Both the position numbers and the translations under genes were made by a program. Positions 15,902 through 24,766 of a DNA stretch of 38,615 nucleotides are shown one piece after another. Source of the stretch: Nocardia seriolae NBRC 15557 (GTDB lineage Bacteria > Actinomycetota > Actinomycetes > Mycobacteriales > Mycobacteriaceae); contig NZ_BJWY01000071.1 in NCBI RefSeq assembly GCF_007990715.1, positions 1-38,615 of the forward strand, read 5' to 3'. Below the pieces are notes generated by a model. That model ran no database searches. It was not told the DNA's origin and saw only the letters and a program-made list of their open reading frames with translations. Positions within the stretch are counted from its first letter, which is position 1; every line of letters begins with the position of its first letter.

Positions 15902-15945
15902 TATACGCGGTTGCCATTCTTCATACGCATGAGGGGGTAGTGGTC

Positions 15946-16845
15946 GTGGCAAATGCGAACCAAGCGCCGACTTCGGTGGCGCGCAAACAGGTCGGGATGC
16001 AGCTGCGCGAAGCGCGCGAGCGAGCCAACCTGGACCTCAAGGATGTGGTCGACGAGATCGGGCCGGGTTGGAGCATCAGCAAACTCGGTCGTATCGAGCG
16101 TGGCGAGTCCGGCCGGATCAGCCTCCCCGAGGTGGATCTCCTCGCCAAGATCCTCGAAATGGACGAGGACGCGCGTACGAATCTGATCGCCCTGGTCAGG
16201 CAGGCGGCCTCGAAATCCTGGTGGTGGTACAAGTACCGCGATGTGGTGCACAGCGGCTTCCGCATCTACGCCGACATGGAGGCCTGTGCGCAGCGGCTAA
16301 CGCTGTACAACTGCAATATCGTGCCCGGATTGCTGCAAACGCCCGATTACGCAAGGGAATTGGATCGAGTCTATTTCAAGGACGATCCGGAGAACCTGCT
16401 CGACCGCCGACTCCAGCTCAAACTGGAACGTCAAACATTCATCACCAGGAAGACCAAACCGATTGCGGTGCAGGCGATCCTGCACGAGGCCGCCATCCGC
16501 ACGCAGGTCGGCGAGCCGAGGGTCATGGAAGCCCAGCTCGAGCACCTCGTGGAAATGGGAAAACGCGCCAACATCAGTCTGCGAGTGGTGCCTTACAGCG
16601 CCGGGTTCCCGTTGGGAACGGCCGTAGGGTCGTTCACGATCATCGAGATGAAACCGTCCGGCGGTATCGATCCCCAGCCGGTCGTGTACTTCGATTCCCT
16701 GGTCGGTGCCGCGTGCCTCGAAGACCCCGACAGCCTCGCAACCCACACCGCGGCCATCGCCGCACTCCGAGATGCCGCATTGGATGAAGTCGGCACCCGC
16801 ACGCTACTGCGACAAATCAGCAAGAACCCAAGACCGAAGGGATAG
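15946..16845 (+). CDS. Scr1-family helix-turn-helix regulator
   Basis: 299 residues. The N-terminal HTH (about residues 12-70: R-K-Q-V-G-M-Q-L-R-E-A-R-E, then S-I-S-K-L-G-R-I-E-R-G) is followed by the long DUF5753-type region with G-L-L-Q-T-P-D-Y-A-R-E-L, a R-R-L-Q-L-K-L-E-R-Q segment and L-R-V-V-P-Y-S-A-G. These regulators are widespread in actinobacteria and are usually encoded next to a DUF397 protein, as here. They are sometimes annotated as antitoxin-like, but a toxin role for the partner is not proven. The GTG at 15946 has GAGGGGG 8 nt upstream; earlier in-frame starts are rejected. Confidence 0.88.
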   Translation: MANANQAPTSVARKQVGMQLREARERANLDLKDVVDEIGPGWSISKLGRIERGESGRISLPEVDLLAKILEMDEDARTNLIALVRQAASKSWWWYKYRDVVHSGFRIYADMEACAQRLTLYNCNIVPGLLQTPDYARELDRVYFKDDPENLLDRRLQLKLERQTFITRKTKPIAVQAILHEAAIRTQVGEPRVMEAQLEHLVEMGKRANISLRVVPYSAGFPLGTAVGSFTIIEMKPSGGIDPQPVVYFDSLVGAACLEDPDSLATHTAAIAALRDAALDEVGTRTLLRQISKNPRPKG

Positions 16846-16851
16846 CCCACG

Positions 16852-17076
16852 ATGTACAACCTGTCCGGCACGGGCACTCAACTACGCAACGCCCACTTCC
16901 GCAAGAGCACCAAGAGCGGCAACGGCCCCGACTGTGTCGAAGTAGCCTTCCTACCCAACGGCACCGTCGCAGTACGCCACTCAAAAGCCAAGGACGGCCA
17001 CGTCCTCCTGTACACCCCCACCGAATGGTCCGCCTTCACCGCCGGCGTCCGCTCCGGCGAATTCGACCGCCCCTGA
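16852..17076 (+). CDS. DUF397 domain protein
   Basis: 74 residues, the full length of the family. The diagnostic F-R-K-S-T-K-S-G-N-G-P-D-C-V-E-V-A near the start and T-P-T-E-W-S-A-F-T-A-G-V near the end are present. It starts 6 bp after the Scr1-type regulator and is certainly co-transcribed with it. The family is a small partner of such regulators; its molecular action is unknown. A bidirectional terminator follows. Confidence 0.9.
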   Translation: MYNLSGTGTQLRNAHFRKSTKSGNGPDCVEVAFLPNGTVAVRHSKAKDGHVLLYTPTEWSAFTAGVRSGEFDRP

Positions 17077-17143
17077 TCACCGAGTGGCACATTTCCGGGG
17101 TATTCGTCCGAATTTCGGGCTGAAAGTGTGCCACTCGATGATC
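17075..17143. terminator. Long bidirectional terminator
   Basis: The arm at 17075-17095 (core CGAGTGGCACA) pairs with 17122-17143 (core TGTGCCACTCG), 20 of 22 positions matched. The loop contains a smaller dyad ATTCG-TC-CGAAT (17102-17113). It lies between the convergent DUF397 gene and the last gene of the opp operon. Confidence 0.82.
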
Positions 17144-17146
17144 CGG

Positions 17147-17791
17147 TCAGGTGGGGTCGGAGCCGCGGATGGCGGGGAGCCAGGTGGCGGTGGCTGCTGC
17201 CACCAGGGTGGCGGCCACGAAGGCTGTCCAGCCGCCGCCTGCCACGTATACCCACAGCAGGGCTGCGAATGGTGCGACGACGGCGGATTGGGCGTCGAGT
17301 AATAGCCTGCGCCCGATCCCGCTCCGCCCCAGCGCCTCCGGATCCGGTCGTGCCGGATTATCGATCAGCTTCCCCACCGGCTCCGAATCCCGCACCCGTC
17401 CAGCCGGATACACCCGGCCCCCGTCCACATACACAGCCCGCCCGGACAATTCGGCCGTACCCTGCGTGACGGCAACCAGCGGCAGATCGAAATAAACCGG
17501 CAGCCAACGCTCTTTCCCACCAACCGTGAACTCCAGCCACGACCGACTCACCAGCCGATCCTGCTGCCGCACCCGCCGCACAGCAACCTCCCGCACCCCA
17601 CCACCCGCAGGAACCCCGGCGGGCAGATACCCGAGCCCGACAGCCAACCGAAACCCGCTGTACCCCAGAATGATCACCGCCACCGCGGCCAGCATCGCCG
17701 CCTGCTCCGAATCGCCGAACGGGACCCAGGCGAGGGTGATCGCCAGGGTCCCGATCGTCACGAGTGCCGGATAGGCCAGGGGATGTCCCAT
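17147..17791 (-). CDS. Membrane protein at the end of the opp operon
   Basis: 214 residues from M-G-H-P-L-A-Y-P-A-L. Two hydrophobic helices lie in the first 55 residues and two near the C-terminus (A-V-V-A-P-F-A-A-L-L-W-V-Y-V, then W-T-A-F-V-A-A-T-L-V-A). A soluble region of about 100 residues in between contains K-E-R-W-L-P-V-Y-F-D-L-P-L. No family is recognised. Its ATG lies 8 bp after the stop of the last oppA copy, so it belongs to the operon, but nothing in the sequence shows a role in peptide transport. The open frame upstream of 17791 is shadow sequence inside oppA and is rejected. Confidence 0.65.
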   Translation of the reverse strand: MGHPLAYPALVTIGTLAITLAWVPFGDSEQAAMLAAVAVIILGYSGFRLAVGLGYLPAGVPAGGGVREVAVRRVRQQDRLVSRSWLEFTVGGKERWLPVYFDLPLVAVTQGTAELSGRAVYVDGGRVYPAGRVRDSEPVGKLIDNPARPDPEALGRSGIGRRLLLDAQSAVVAPFAALLWVYVAGGGWTAFVAATLVAAATATWLPAIRGSDPT

Positions 17792-17799
17792 CCGGAGGC

Positions 17800-19470
17800 T
17801 CACTTCAGGAAGCCGACCTTGATGTAGTCCTTGTCGGCCATGCCGAAGGCACCCCAGTTGGCGAGGTTCTTGCGGACGGCGACGGTGCCCGCGGGCTGGT
17901 TGAACGGCATCGACCACACCTCGTCCCAGATCATCTGGTCGGCCTTGTTTGCGAGTTCGATCGCCTTTGCGGGATCGAGTTCGGCGACCGCCTGATCGAT
18001 GACGGCATTGAGTTCCGGCGAACCGATCCTGGACTTGTTACCCAGCCAATTGCTCGGGTTGTAGTAGAAGAACTGCTTCAGGATGCCGAGCGGGAACGGG
18101 GTTCCGCCGACACTCCATTGCGCGAGGTCGTAGTTGCCCGGGTCGATCACATTGGTGAACAGGCCCTGCCCCGGAACGGTTTGGATTTCGAGCTTGACGC
18201 CGATCTTCTGGAAGTCGGCCTGAATGATCTTGGCGTCGTTCACCCAGGCGGCCTGCTGATACATGACATCGCGAACGACCAGCTTCTTGCCGTCCTTTTC
18301 GCGAACGTCACCGTTGCGGACCCAGCCGAGGGCGTCGAGTTCCTTGGCGGCCTGATCCAGGTTGAACGCGAACGGCACCGAATTATCCTGGTAGCCCTTC
18401 TGTCCCAGGTTGTAGACGTGGTTGCCCAGCGCCTTCGGGTTGTCGACCACGCCGTGCAGGAAGGTCTCGACGATGGTCTGCCGATCGATGGCCTTGGCGA
18501 GGGCCTGGCGCAGTTTCACATCCTCGAGGATGGATCCGGGCGCGCCATTGAACGCGATGAAGGAGTAGCCGGGCGGCGGGGATAGCCGCACCTCCACACC
18601 CGGCGAATTCCGTGCGGTGGTGACTCCTTCGAGCCCCGACGCCCGTGCCACGTCGATCTCATTGTTCTGCACCGCCGGCAGTAGGGCGTTATCGTCGAGA
18701 ACACTGAGGGTGATGGTGTCCAGCCTCGGCGTATCGCCCCACCACTTGGGATTGCGGCTCAACGTGATTCGATTCTGGGTCCGATCGAGGTTCGTGATGA
18801 CGAACGGTCCAGCGCTCACCGGCAGCGTATTGCGCGCCCAATCATTCAGGGCCCGGGGCGATTCCGTCGCGGCCTTCGGATAGAGCGGCGAGAACATGCC
18901 CCGCCACTCGCTGTAGGGCTGCTTGTAGGTGACGACAGCCTGCCGGTCGTCGACTCCGCGCTCGACCTTGTCGATGCGGTCGTAGCCGTCGGTCGACGAC
19001 ACCTGGTACGCGTTGTCGGAGCCGTTCTGCGCCTGGTATTCCGACCGCAGGTCTTCCCAGGTAATGGGGCTGCCGTCGGTCCACACCGCCTTGGGGTTGA
19101 TGGTGTACGTCACCACCTGCGGGCTGGTGCCGGTCAACTGCACATCGGTGAAGTAGTTCTTGTCGATGCTGAGCTCGCCGGCCGCGTTGCTGACGAACGG
19201 AGAACCCAGGAGCGGTCCGATCACACTCGCGGTGTCGGCGGTGGTCCCGTCCACGTGCAAGTAGTTGAACGAATCCGGCATGGAGGTCAGCGCCAATCGA
19301 AGATTGCCGCCCTCCTTCAGGTCGGACACCGGATGCGGGTTGATGTCGTTCGTGGTGCCGAGTTCTCCACTGCCGGTGGCGCCACCGTTGTTCGAACTGC
19401 ACCCGGACACAACGAGTCCGACCGCGACCATCGGGATCGCGAGTCGGATCAGGGTCGAACGTGTCCGCAT
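17800..19470 (-). CDS. oppA: Oligopeptide ABC transporter substrate-binding lipoprotein (third tandem copy)
   Basis: 556 residues. The signal peptide carries a lipobox V-S-G-C-S-S, so the protein is anchored to the outer face of the membrane. The family 5 solute-binding fold is clear from G-G-N-L-R-L-A, the block Y-T-I-N-P-K-A-V-W-T-D-G-S-P-I-T-W-E-D, G-P-F-V-I-T and K-A-I-D-R-Q-T-I. It begins 20 bp after the stop of the previous copy. It resembles the second copy very closely throughout, including the G-F-L-K C-terminus. A 113-codon upstream extension of the frame is rejected because ATG 19470 starts the signal peptide. Confidence 0.9.
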   Translation of the reverse strand: MRTRSTLIRLAIPMVAVGLVVSGCSSNNGGATGSGELGTTNDINPHPVSDLKEGGNLRLALTSMPDSFNYLHVDGTTADTASVIGPLLGSPFVSNAAGELSIDKNYFTDVQLTGTSPQVVTYTINPKAVWTDGSPITWEDLRSEYQAQNGSDNAYQVSSTDGYDRIDKVERGVDDRQAVVTYKQPYSEWRGMFSPLYPKAATESPRALNDWARNTLPVSAGPFVITNLDRTQNRITLSRNPKWWGDTPRLDTITLSVLDDNALLPAVQNNEIDVARASGLEGVTTARNSPGVEVRLSPPPGYSFIAFNGAPGSILEDVKLRQALAKAIDRQTIVETFLHGVVDNPKALGNHVYNLGQKGYQDNSVPFAFNLDQAAKELDALGWVRNGDVREKDGKKLVVRDVMYQQAAWVNDAKIIQADFQKIGVKLEIQTVPGQGLFTNVIDPGNYDLAQWSVGGTPFPLGILKQFFYYNPSNWLGNKSRIGSPELNAVIDQAVAELDPAKAIELANKADQMIWDEVWSMPFNQPAGTVAVRKNLANWGAFGMADKDYIKVGFLK

Positions 19471-19490
19471 GGACCGCTCCCTTCGCCGGG

Positions 19491-21158
19491 TCACTTGAGG
19501 AAGCCGACCTTGGTGTAGTCGGCGGTGGCCAGACCGAAGGCTCCCCAGTTGGCGAGGTTGGTGCGGACGGCGTGGGTGCCCGACGCCTGGTTGAAAAGCA
19601 TGGAATGCCCTTCGTCCCAGATCATCTTGTCCGCCTTGTTTGCGAGTTCGATGGCCTTGGCCGGGTCCAGTTCCGCCATGGCCTGGTCGATGACCGCGTT
19701 CAACTCGGGCGAGCCGATGCGGGACTTGTGGGACTGCCAGTTGTTCGGGTCGTAGTAGTAGTACTGCTTCAGAGCCCCGATGGGCAGCACGCTCGTGCCG
19801 CGGCTCCACTGCGCGAGGTCGTAATTGCCCGGGTCGATGACATTGGTGAAAAGGCCGGTGCCGGGGACGGTTTGGATGTCCAACTTGACGCCGATCTTCT
19901 TCAGGTCGGCCTGGATGATCTTGGCGGTGTCGACCCAGGAGTCCTGCTGGTACATGACATCCCGGATGGCCAGCTGCTTGCCGTCCTTTTCACGGACGTC
20001 ACCCTTCAGGACCCAGCCCAGGGCATCCAAGTCCTTGGCGGCCTGGTCGAGGTTGAACGCCATGTCCTGCGAGTTGTCCTGGTAGCCCTTCTGACCGTCG
20101 ATGTAGACGTGATTGTTCACGGTCTTCGGATTGTCGACGATGCCGTGCTGGCCGGTATTGACGATCGTCTGCCGATCGATGGCCTTGGCGATGGCCACCC
20201 GCAGTTTCTGGTCCGAGAACACCGACCCCGGTGCACCGTTGAACGCGATGAAGCCGTAGGTCGGTTCCGCGGCGCGGCGGATCTCGACATTGGGGGCCTG
20301 CTTGGCGCCCGTGACGGCCTCGAGTCCGGAGACGTAGGACTCATCGAGTTCGTTGTTCTGGATGGCCGGGACGATCGCCGTGTAGTCGAGGACGCTGAAG
20401 GTGATGTTGTCCAGCTTCGGTGTGTCGCCCCACCACTTGGGGTTGCGGCTCAACGTGATCCGGTTCTGGGTCCGGTCGATATTGGTGATCACGAATGGCC
20501 CGGAACTGACAGGCAGCGAATTGCGCGCCCAATCGTTGAAGGCCGCAGGGGATTCGGTGGCAGCCTTGGGATAGATCTGGCCGAACACGCCCTGCCACTC
20601 ACCGAAGGGCTGGCTGAAGGTGACCACGGCTTGCCGGTCGTCGACGCCCCGCTCGACCTTGCCGATGTGGTCGTAGCCCGAGGTGGAGGCCGATTGGTAG
20701 TCGTTATTGGTGCCGTTGCTGGACTGCCACTGCGACTTCAGGTCCTCCCAGGTGATGGGTGAGCCATCGGTCCACACCGCCTTGGGATTGATGGTGTAGG
20801 TGACCACCTGGGGATTGGTCGAGCTCAGTTGGATATCGCTGAAATAGTCGTGGTTGACGCTGAGCTCACCGGCGGCGTTGCTGTTGAACGCGCTGGGCAG
20901 CGTCGGCGTGACGACGTCGGCGGTGTCCTGCACATTGCCGTCCACGTGCAACGTGTTGAACGACGACGGAAACGAGGTAATTGCCAATCGCAGATTCCCG
21001 CCGTCCTTCAGGTCCGAGACCGGATGCGGATTGATCGCATTGGTCGTCCCGAGGGCCGCCGTGCCGCCTTCGGTGGCGCTCGAACTACACCCGGTCACCA
21101 CCATCCCGACCGCGACCATCGGGATCGCCAGTCGAATCATGGTCGAACGTATCCGCAT
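19491..21158 (-). CDS. oppA: Oligopeptide ABC transporter substrate-binding lipoprotein (second tandem copy)
   Basis: 555 residues with signal peptide and lipobox V-T-G-C-S-S. It shares the T-N-A-I-N-P-H-P-V-S-D-L-K opening, the T-W-E-D-L-K block and the W-G-A-F-G-L-A ending with the third copy; large stretches are identical. This points to a recent duplication followed by divergence, mainly in loops that could line the ligand pocket (for example W-Q-S-S-N-G-T-N-N versus the third copy's Y-Q-A-Q-N-G-S-D-N). It lies 48 bp after the first copy. It delivers peptides to OppBC. Confidence 0.9.
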   Translation of the reverse strand: MRIRSTMIRLAIPMVAVGMVVTGCSSSATEGGTAALGTTNAINPHPVSDLKDGGNLRLAITSFPSSFNTLHVDGNVQDTADVVTPTLPSAFNSNAAGELSVNHDYFSDIQLSSTNPQVVTYTINPKAVWTDGSPITWEDLKSQWQSSNGTNNDYQSASTSGYDHIGKVERGVDDRQAVVTFSQPFGEWQGVFGQIYPKAATESPAAFNDWARNSLPVSSGPFVITNIDRTQNRITLSRNPKWWGDTPKLDNITFSVLDYTAIVPAIQNNELDESYVSGLEAVTGAKQAPNVEIRRAAEPTYGFIAFNGAPGSVFSDQKLRVAIAKAIDRQTIVNTGQHGIVDNPKTVNNHVYIDGQKGYQDNSQDMAFNLDQAAKDLDALGWVLKGDVREKDGKQLAIRDVMYQQDSWVDTAKIIQADLKKIGVKLDIQTVPGTGLFTNVIDPGNYDLAQWSRGTSVLPIGALKQYYYYDPNNWQSHKSRIGSPELNAVIDQAMAELDPAKAIELANKADKMIWDEGHSMLFNQASGTHAVRTNLANWGAFGLATADYTKVGFLK

Positions 21159-21206
21159 GGACCGCTCCTTCCGCCGAGATGGCTGTCGTCTGTTCGGGCC
21201 CGGGCC

Positions 21207-22871
21207 CTATTTCAGGAACCCGATGCTGGTGTAGTCGTACGAGGCCAGTCCCGGTGAACCGAAGTTGGCCAGATCGGACCGTACCCCGAAGTTGCCCTCG
21301 TCCTGCGTCAGCGGCAGCGAGTGACCTTCCTCGAAGACCTTGCGATCGACCTGATTCGCCAACGCGATAGCCTTGTCCGCGTCCACTTCCGACAGTGTCT
21401 GGTCGATGAGCGCGTTCAGCTCCGGCGATCCGACGCGCCCGTAGTTGAGCTGAAGGTCGTTGGGGTACAGCCCGAACAGCTGCGGGAGGCTGCTGAAGAC
21501 GAAGGCGTCTCCGGAGAGGATGAACTGCGCCACGTCGAAATCGCCCGGCTGCAGGACATCGGTGAAGAAGCGCTGCGCTGGGTGGGCGTCGATGGTCAGC
21601 TCGACGCCGATCTTGCCGAGGTCCTGCTGAATCAGCTTGGCGACCTGGAGGTGGGCGTCGTCCTGGACGAAGACGTCGCGGATGATGAGCTTCTTGCCGT
21701 TCTTGAACCGGCCGTCGCCCTGCTTCACCCAACCGGCCGCGTCGAGTTCCTTGGCGGCGGCAGCGGGATCGAAGCCGAGGCTGTTGTCCTGGTACCCGTG
21801 CTGCCCGCGCAGGAAGACCTGACTGTTCAGCGGTTGCGGCTTGTCGACGATGCCGTTCTGCAGGGTATCGGCGATCCGCTGCCGGTCGATGGCCTTCGAG
21901 ATGGCCACGCGCACTCGCTGATCGGAGAGGATGGAGCCGGGCGCACCGTTGAAGGCGAAGTACCGCCACCGGTTCCACGCGGCATGCCGGATGGACAGGT
22001 TCGGCACCGAGCGGACGCTCTGCAGATCGGGCAGGGTGCGCAGCAGCGCGGCGTCGAGTTCGTTGTTCTGCAGGTCCTGCGTCCACGCATTGCTGTCCAG
22101 GACTCGGAAGGTCACGTTGTCCAGCTTCGGGGTCGCACCCCACCATTTCGGATTGCGGGCCAGCGTGATCAGGCCGTTGGTGCGGTCGATGTTCTGCAGC
22201 AGGAACGGGCCCGCCGAGACCGGCAGCCCGTTGACCAGGGACTTGTTGAACGAATCCGGGTTCGCCGTCACCGATTTCGGGTAGAGCATGGAGTTGCCGG
22301 AGAGCTGTCCGCGCCAGTCGGCATAGCCCTTGTCGAAGGTGATGACGGCCTGCCGGTCGTCGACCCCGCGCTCGATCCTCGCCACCCGGTCGAAGCCGTT
22401 GCTGATGGCGATCTGGAAGTCCTTGTTCTTCCCGTTCAGCGAATTGCCCTCGGAGGCAATGTCTTCCCAGGTGATCGGCGAGCCGTCGGACCACACCGCC
22501 TTGGGATTGATGGTGTAGGTGACCACCTGTGGGCTGGTCGACGTCAGCTGGATATCGGTGAAGTAGTCATGGTTGACGCTGAGGTTGCCCGCGGCATCGG
22601 TGTTGAACGCGCGCGGCAGCATGAACCGCTCGATATCCGCGTAATCGCCGTCGTTGCCGTCGATCTGCTGTGCGTTCCAGTTGACCGGGATCTCGGGCGT
22701 CGGCAACCGGAGATTCCCGCCGTCCTTGATGTCGTCGCGCGGATGCGGGTTGATGTCCGTGGTGATGCCCAGCGTGCCGGTCCCGGTCGGGGCAGGCGCA
22801 TTGCTGCTGCATGCCGCCAGCGCCATGCCGCTCGCGAGAACCAGTGCGGCGCAGCCTTGTCCAATCCGCAT
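21207..22871 (-). CDS. oppA: Oligopeptide ABC transporter substrate-binding lipoprotein (first tandem copy)
   Basis: 554 residues, lipobox A-L-A-A-C-S-S. It has the same family 5 architecture and the family opening T-T-D-I-N-P-H-P-R-D-D, but is clearly more distant from the other two copies (for example F-A-F-N-G-A-P-G-S is conserved while the surrounding pocket residues differ, with W-N-R-W-R-Y in front of it). It lies 11 bp after oppD, in the position of the single oppA gene in the mycobacterial oppBCDA order, so it may be the ancestral copy. Confidence 0.9.
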   Translation of the reverse strand: MRIGQGCAALVLASGMALAACSSNAPAPTGTGTLGITTDINPHPRDDIKDGGNLRLPTPEIPVNWNAQQIDGNDGDYADIERFMLPRAFNTDAAGNLSVNHDYFTDIQLTSTSPQVVTYTINPKAVWSDGSPITWEDIASEGNSLNGKNKDFQIAISNGFDRVARIERGVDDRQAVITFDKGYADWRGQLSGNSMLYPKSVTANPDSFNKSLVNGLPVSAGPFLLQNIDRTNGLITLARNPKWWGATPKLDNVTFRVLDSNAWTQDLQNNELDAALLRTLPDLQSVRSVPNLSIRHAAWNRWRYFAFNGAPGSILSDQRVRVAISKAIDRQRIADTLQNGIVDKPQPLNSQVFLRGQHGYQDNSLGFDPAAAAKELDAAGWVKQGDGRFKNGKKLIIRDVFVQDDAHLQVAKLIQQDLGKIGVELTIDAHPAQRFFTDVLQPGDFDVAQFILSGDAFVFSSLPQLFGLYPNDLQLNYGRVGSPELNALIDQTLSEVDADKAIALANQVDRKVFEEGHSLPLTQDEGNFGVRSDLANFGSPGLASYDYTSIGFLK

Positions 22872-22882
22872 CCGACACCTTC

Positions 22883-24766
22883 CTATCGGGTTGCCACCGG
22901 AACCGGCACCGCATCGATCAGTGCGCGGGTGTATTCGTGCTCCGGACTGGCGAAAATCCGTTCCGCCGGCCCGTATTCGACGATCTGCCCGCGGTACATG
23001 ACCGCAATGTCGTGGGCAAGATTACGCACAACGGACAAATCATGTGAGACGAACAGATACGAGAGACCGCGTTCGGCCTGCAGGTCGCGCAACAGGTTCA
23101 GCACACCGGCCTGGATGGAGACGTCCAGCGACGACACCGGTTCGTCGAGCACCAGCAGCTCCGGATCCAGGGCGAGGGCACGCGCGATATTGATGCGCTG
23201 CTTCTGGCCGCCGGAGAAGTCGGCCGGGTAGCGGTCGGCGTGCTCCGGGCGCAAACCCACCTGCTCCAGCAATTGCGGTACCCGGCGGTTGATCTCGTCG
23301 CGGGAGCGCCCGTCGATGCGGAGCGGTTCGGCCAACGCGTCCGAGATGGGCAGGCGCGGATCCAGCGACGCGGACGGGTCCTGGAAGACGATCTGCATCT
23401 TCCGCCGGATATCGCGGCGCTGCTGATTGGTGAGCCTGGTGACGTCGTGCCCGAGAATCTCGATGCTGCCGCTCTCCGGCCGCACCAGATCCATGATCTG
23501 GGTGAGCGTGGTCGATTTGCCGGAACCGGATTCGCCGACCAACGCCAGCGTGCGGCCCGCGCGCACCTCGAAGCTGATGCCGTCGACGGCCTTCACCTCG
23601 CCGGTTTTGCGCTGGAACACCACGCCTTTGACGATCGGGAAGGTCTTGCGCAGGTCGGTGACCCGCATGACCACCTGGGCGGCGTCGACGGCCGTGACCT
23701 CGTCGGGCGGCTCGATCTCCTTGCGGTAGGCCGTGAACAGGTCCGCCGTGCTCACCTCGGAAGTGCGGATGCAGGCGGCGCGATGCCCGGGCCCGGTGTC
23801 CTGCAGCGGGGGTTCGGCAGCCCGGCAGTCGTCGGTGGCGACCGGACAGCGCGGCGCGAACGAGCAGCCCGGCGGCAGCGCGTGCATGGCGGGCGGAGTG
23901 CCGACGATCGGAATCAGCGGGCTGCGGGCAGGACCGTCCATGCGTGGGATGGAACCCAGCAGGCCGACCGTGTACGGCATCCGTGGTGCGGTGAAAAGCT
24001 CCTGCGCCGGGGCAGATTCGACGATCCGGCCCGCATACATGACGGCCACCCGGTCGGCCAGGGTGGCCGCGATGCCCATGTCGTGGGTGATGAAGATGAC
24101 GCCCGCGCCGGTGATGTCGCGCGCCTTGCGCAGCAGGTTGAGGATCTGCTTCTGCACGGTCACGTCGAGCGCGGTGGTCGGCTCGTCGCAGATGATCAGT
24201 TCCGGATCGTTGGCGATGGCCATGGCGATGACCACGCGCTGCCGCATACCGCCGGAGAACTCGTGCGGAAAAGCCTTGGCGCGCTGCGCCGCATCCGGGA
24301 TGCCTACCAGGTCCAGCAGCTCCACCGCCTTGGCGGCGGCCTCCTGCTTGCTCATCTTCTTGTGCGCCAGCAGGGCTTCCGCGATCTGGTCGCCGATCCG
24401 GTACACGGGGGTCAGTGCCGAGAGCGGGTCCTGGAAAACCATGGATACCTTGCTGCCGCGCAGCTTGGACATCTCCTTGTCGCCCAGCCCCAGCAGTTCC
24501 CGGCCGCGCAGCCGGATTGAGCCCTGCACGCGGGCCTGCTCGGGCAGCAGGCCGATCACGGCCATCGAGGACACCGATTTGCCAGAGCCGGACTCACCGA
24601 CGATGGCCAGCACCTCGCCATCGTTGACGGTGAAGTTCACCCCGCGCACCGCGTCGACTCGGCCCTCCTCGCCGGGGAAGGACACGCGCAGGTCGGAGAC
24701 CTCCAACAGCGGCGCGGTGGTCCTGGACCGCTCGGCGGTCAGCGTCTCGGCCGAATCCTGGCTCAT
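22883..24766 (-). CDS. oppD: Oligopeptide ABC transporter ATPase, two fused nucleotide-binding domains
   Basis: 627 residues containing two complete ABC ATPases. The first has G-E-S-G-S-G-K-S, signature F-S-G-G-M-R-Q-R and Walker B L-I-I-C-D-E-P. The second has G-E-S-G-S-G-K-S-T, F-S-G-G-Q-K-Q-R and L-L-V-L-D-E-P. After the first ATPase comes the Cys-rich segment C-S-F-A-P-R-C-P-V-A-T-D-D-C, then A-A-C-I-R: four Cys. In M. tuberculosis OppD, also a fused ATPase, this region has been reported to hold a [4Fe-4S] cluster. It powers uptake through OppBC. Its ATG overlaps the oppC stop by 4 nt. Confidence 0.95.
   Translation of the reverse strand: MSQDSAETLTAERSRTTAPLLEVSDLRVSFPGEEGRVDAVRGVNFTVNDGEVLAIVGESGSGKSVSSMAVIGLLPEQARVQGSIRLRGRELLGLGDKEMSKLRGSKVSMVFQDPLSALTPVYRIGDQIAEALLAHKKMSKQEAAAKAVELLDLVGIPDAAQRAKAFPHEFSGGMRQRVVIAMAIANDPELIICDEPTTALDVTVQKQILNLLRKARDITGAGVIFITHDMGIAATLADRVAVMYAGRIVESAPAQELFTAPRMPYTVGLLGSIPRMDGPARSPLIPIVGTPPAMHALPPGCSFAPRCPVATDDCRAAEPPLQDTGPGHRAACIRTSEVSTADLFTAYRKEIEPPDEVTAVDAAQVVMRVTDLRKTFPIVKGVVFQRKTGEVKAVDGISFEVRAGRTLALVGESGSGKSTTLTQIMDLVRPESGSIEILGHDVTRLTNQQRRDIRRKMQIVFQDPSASLDPRLPISDALAEPLRIDGRSRDEINRRVPQLLEQVGLRPEHADRYPADFSGGQKQRINIARALALDPELLVLDEPVSSLDVSIQAGVLNLLRDLQAERGLSYLFVSHDLSVVRNLAHDIAVMYRGQIVEYGPAERIFASPEHEYTRALIDAVPVPVATR

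Noticed and set aside
21321..23231. 636-codon open frame on the plus strand
   Set aside because: Antisense to the first oppA copy and the end of oppD; it mirrors their codons.
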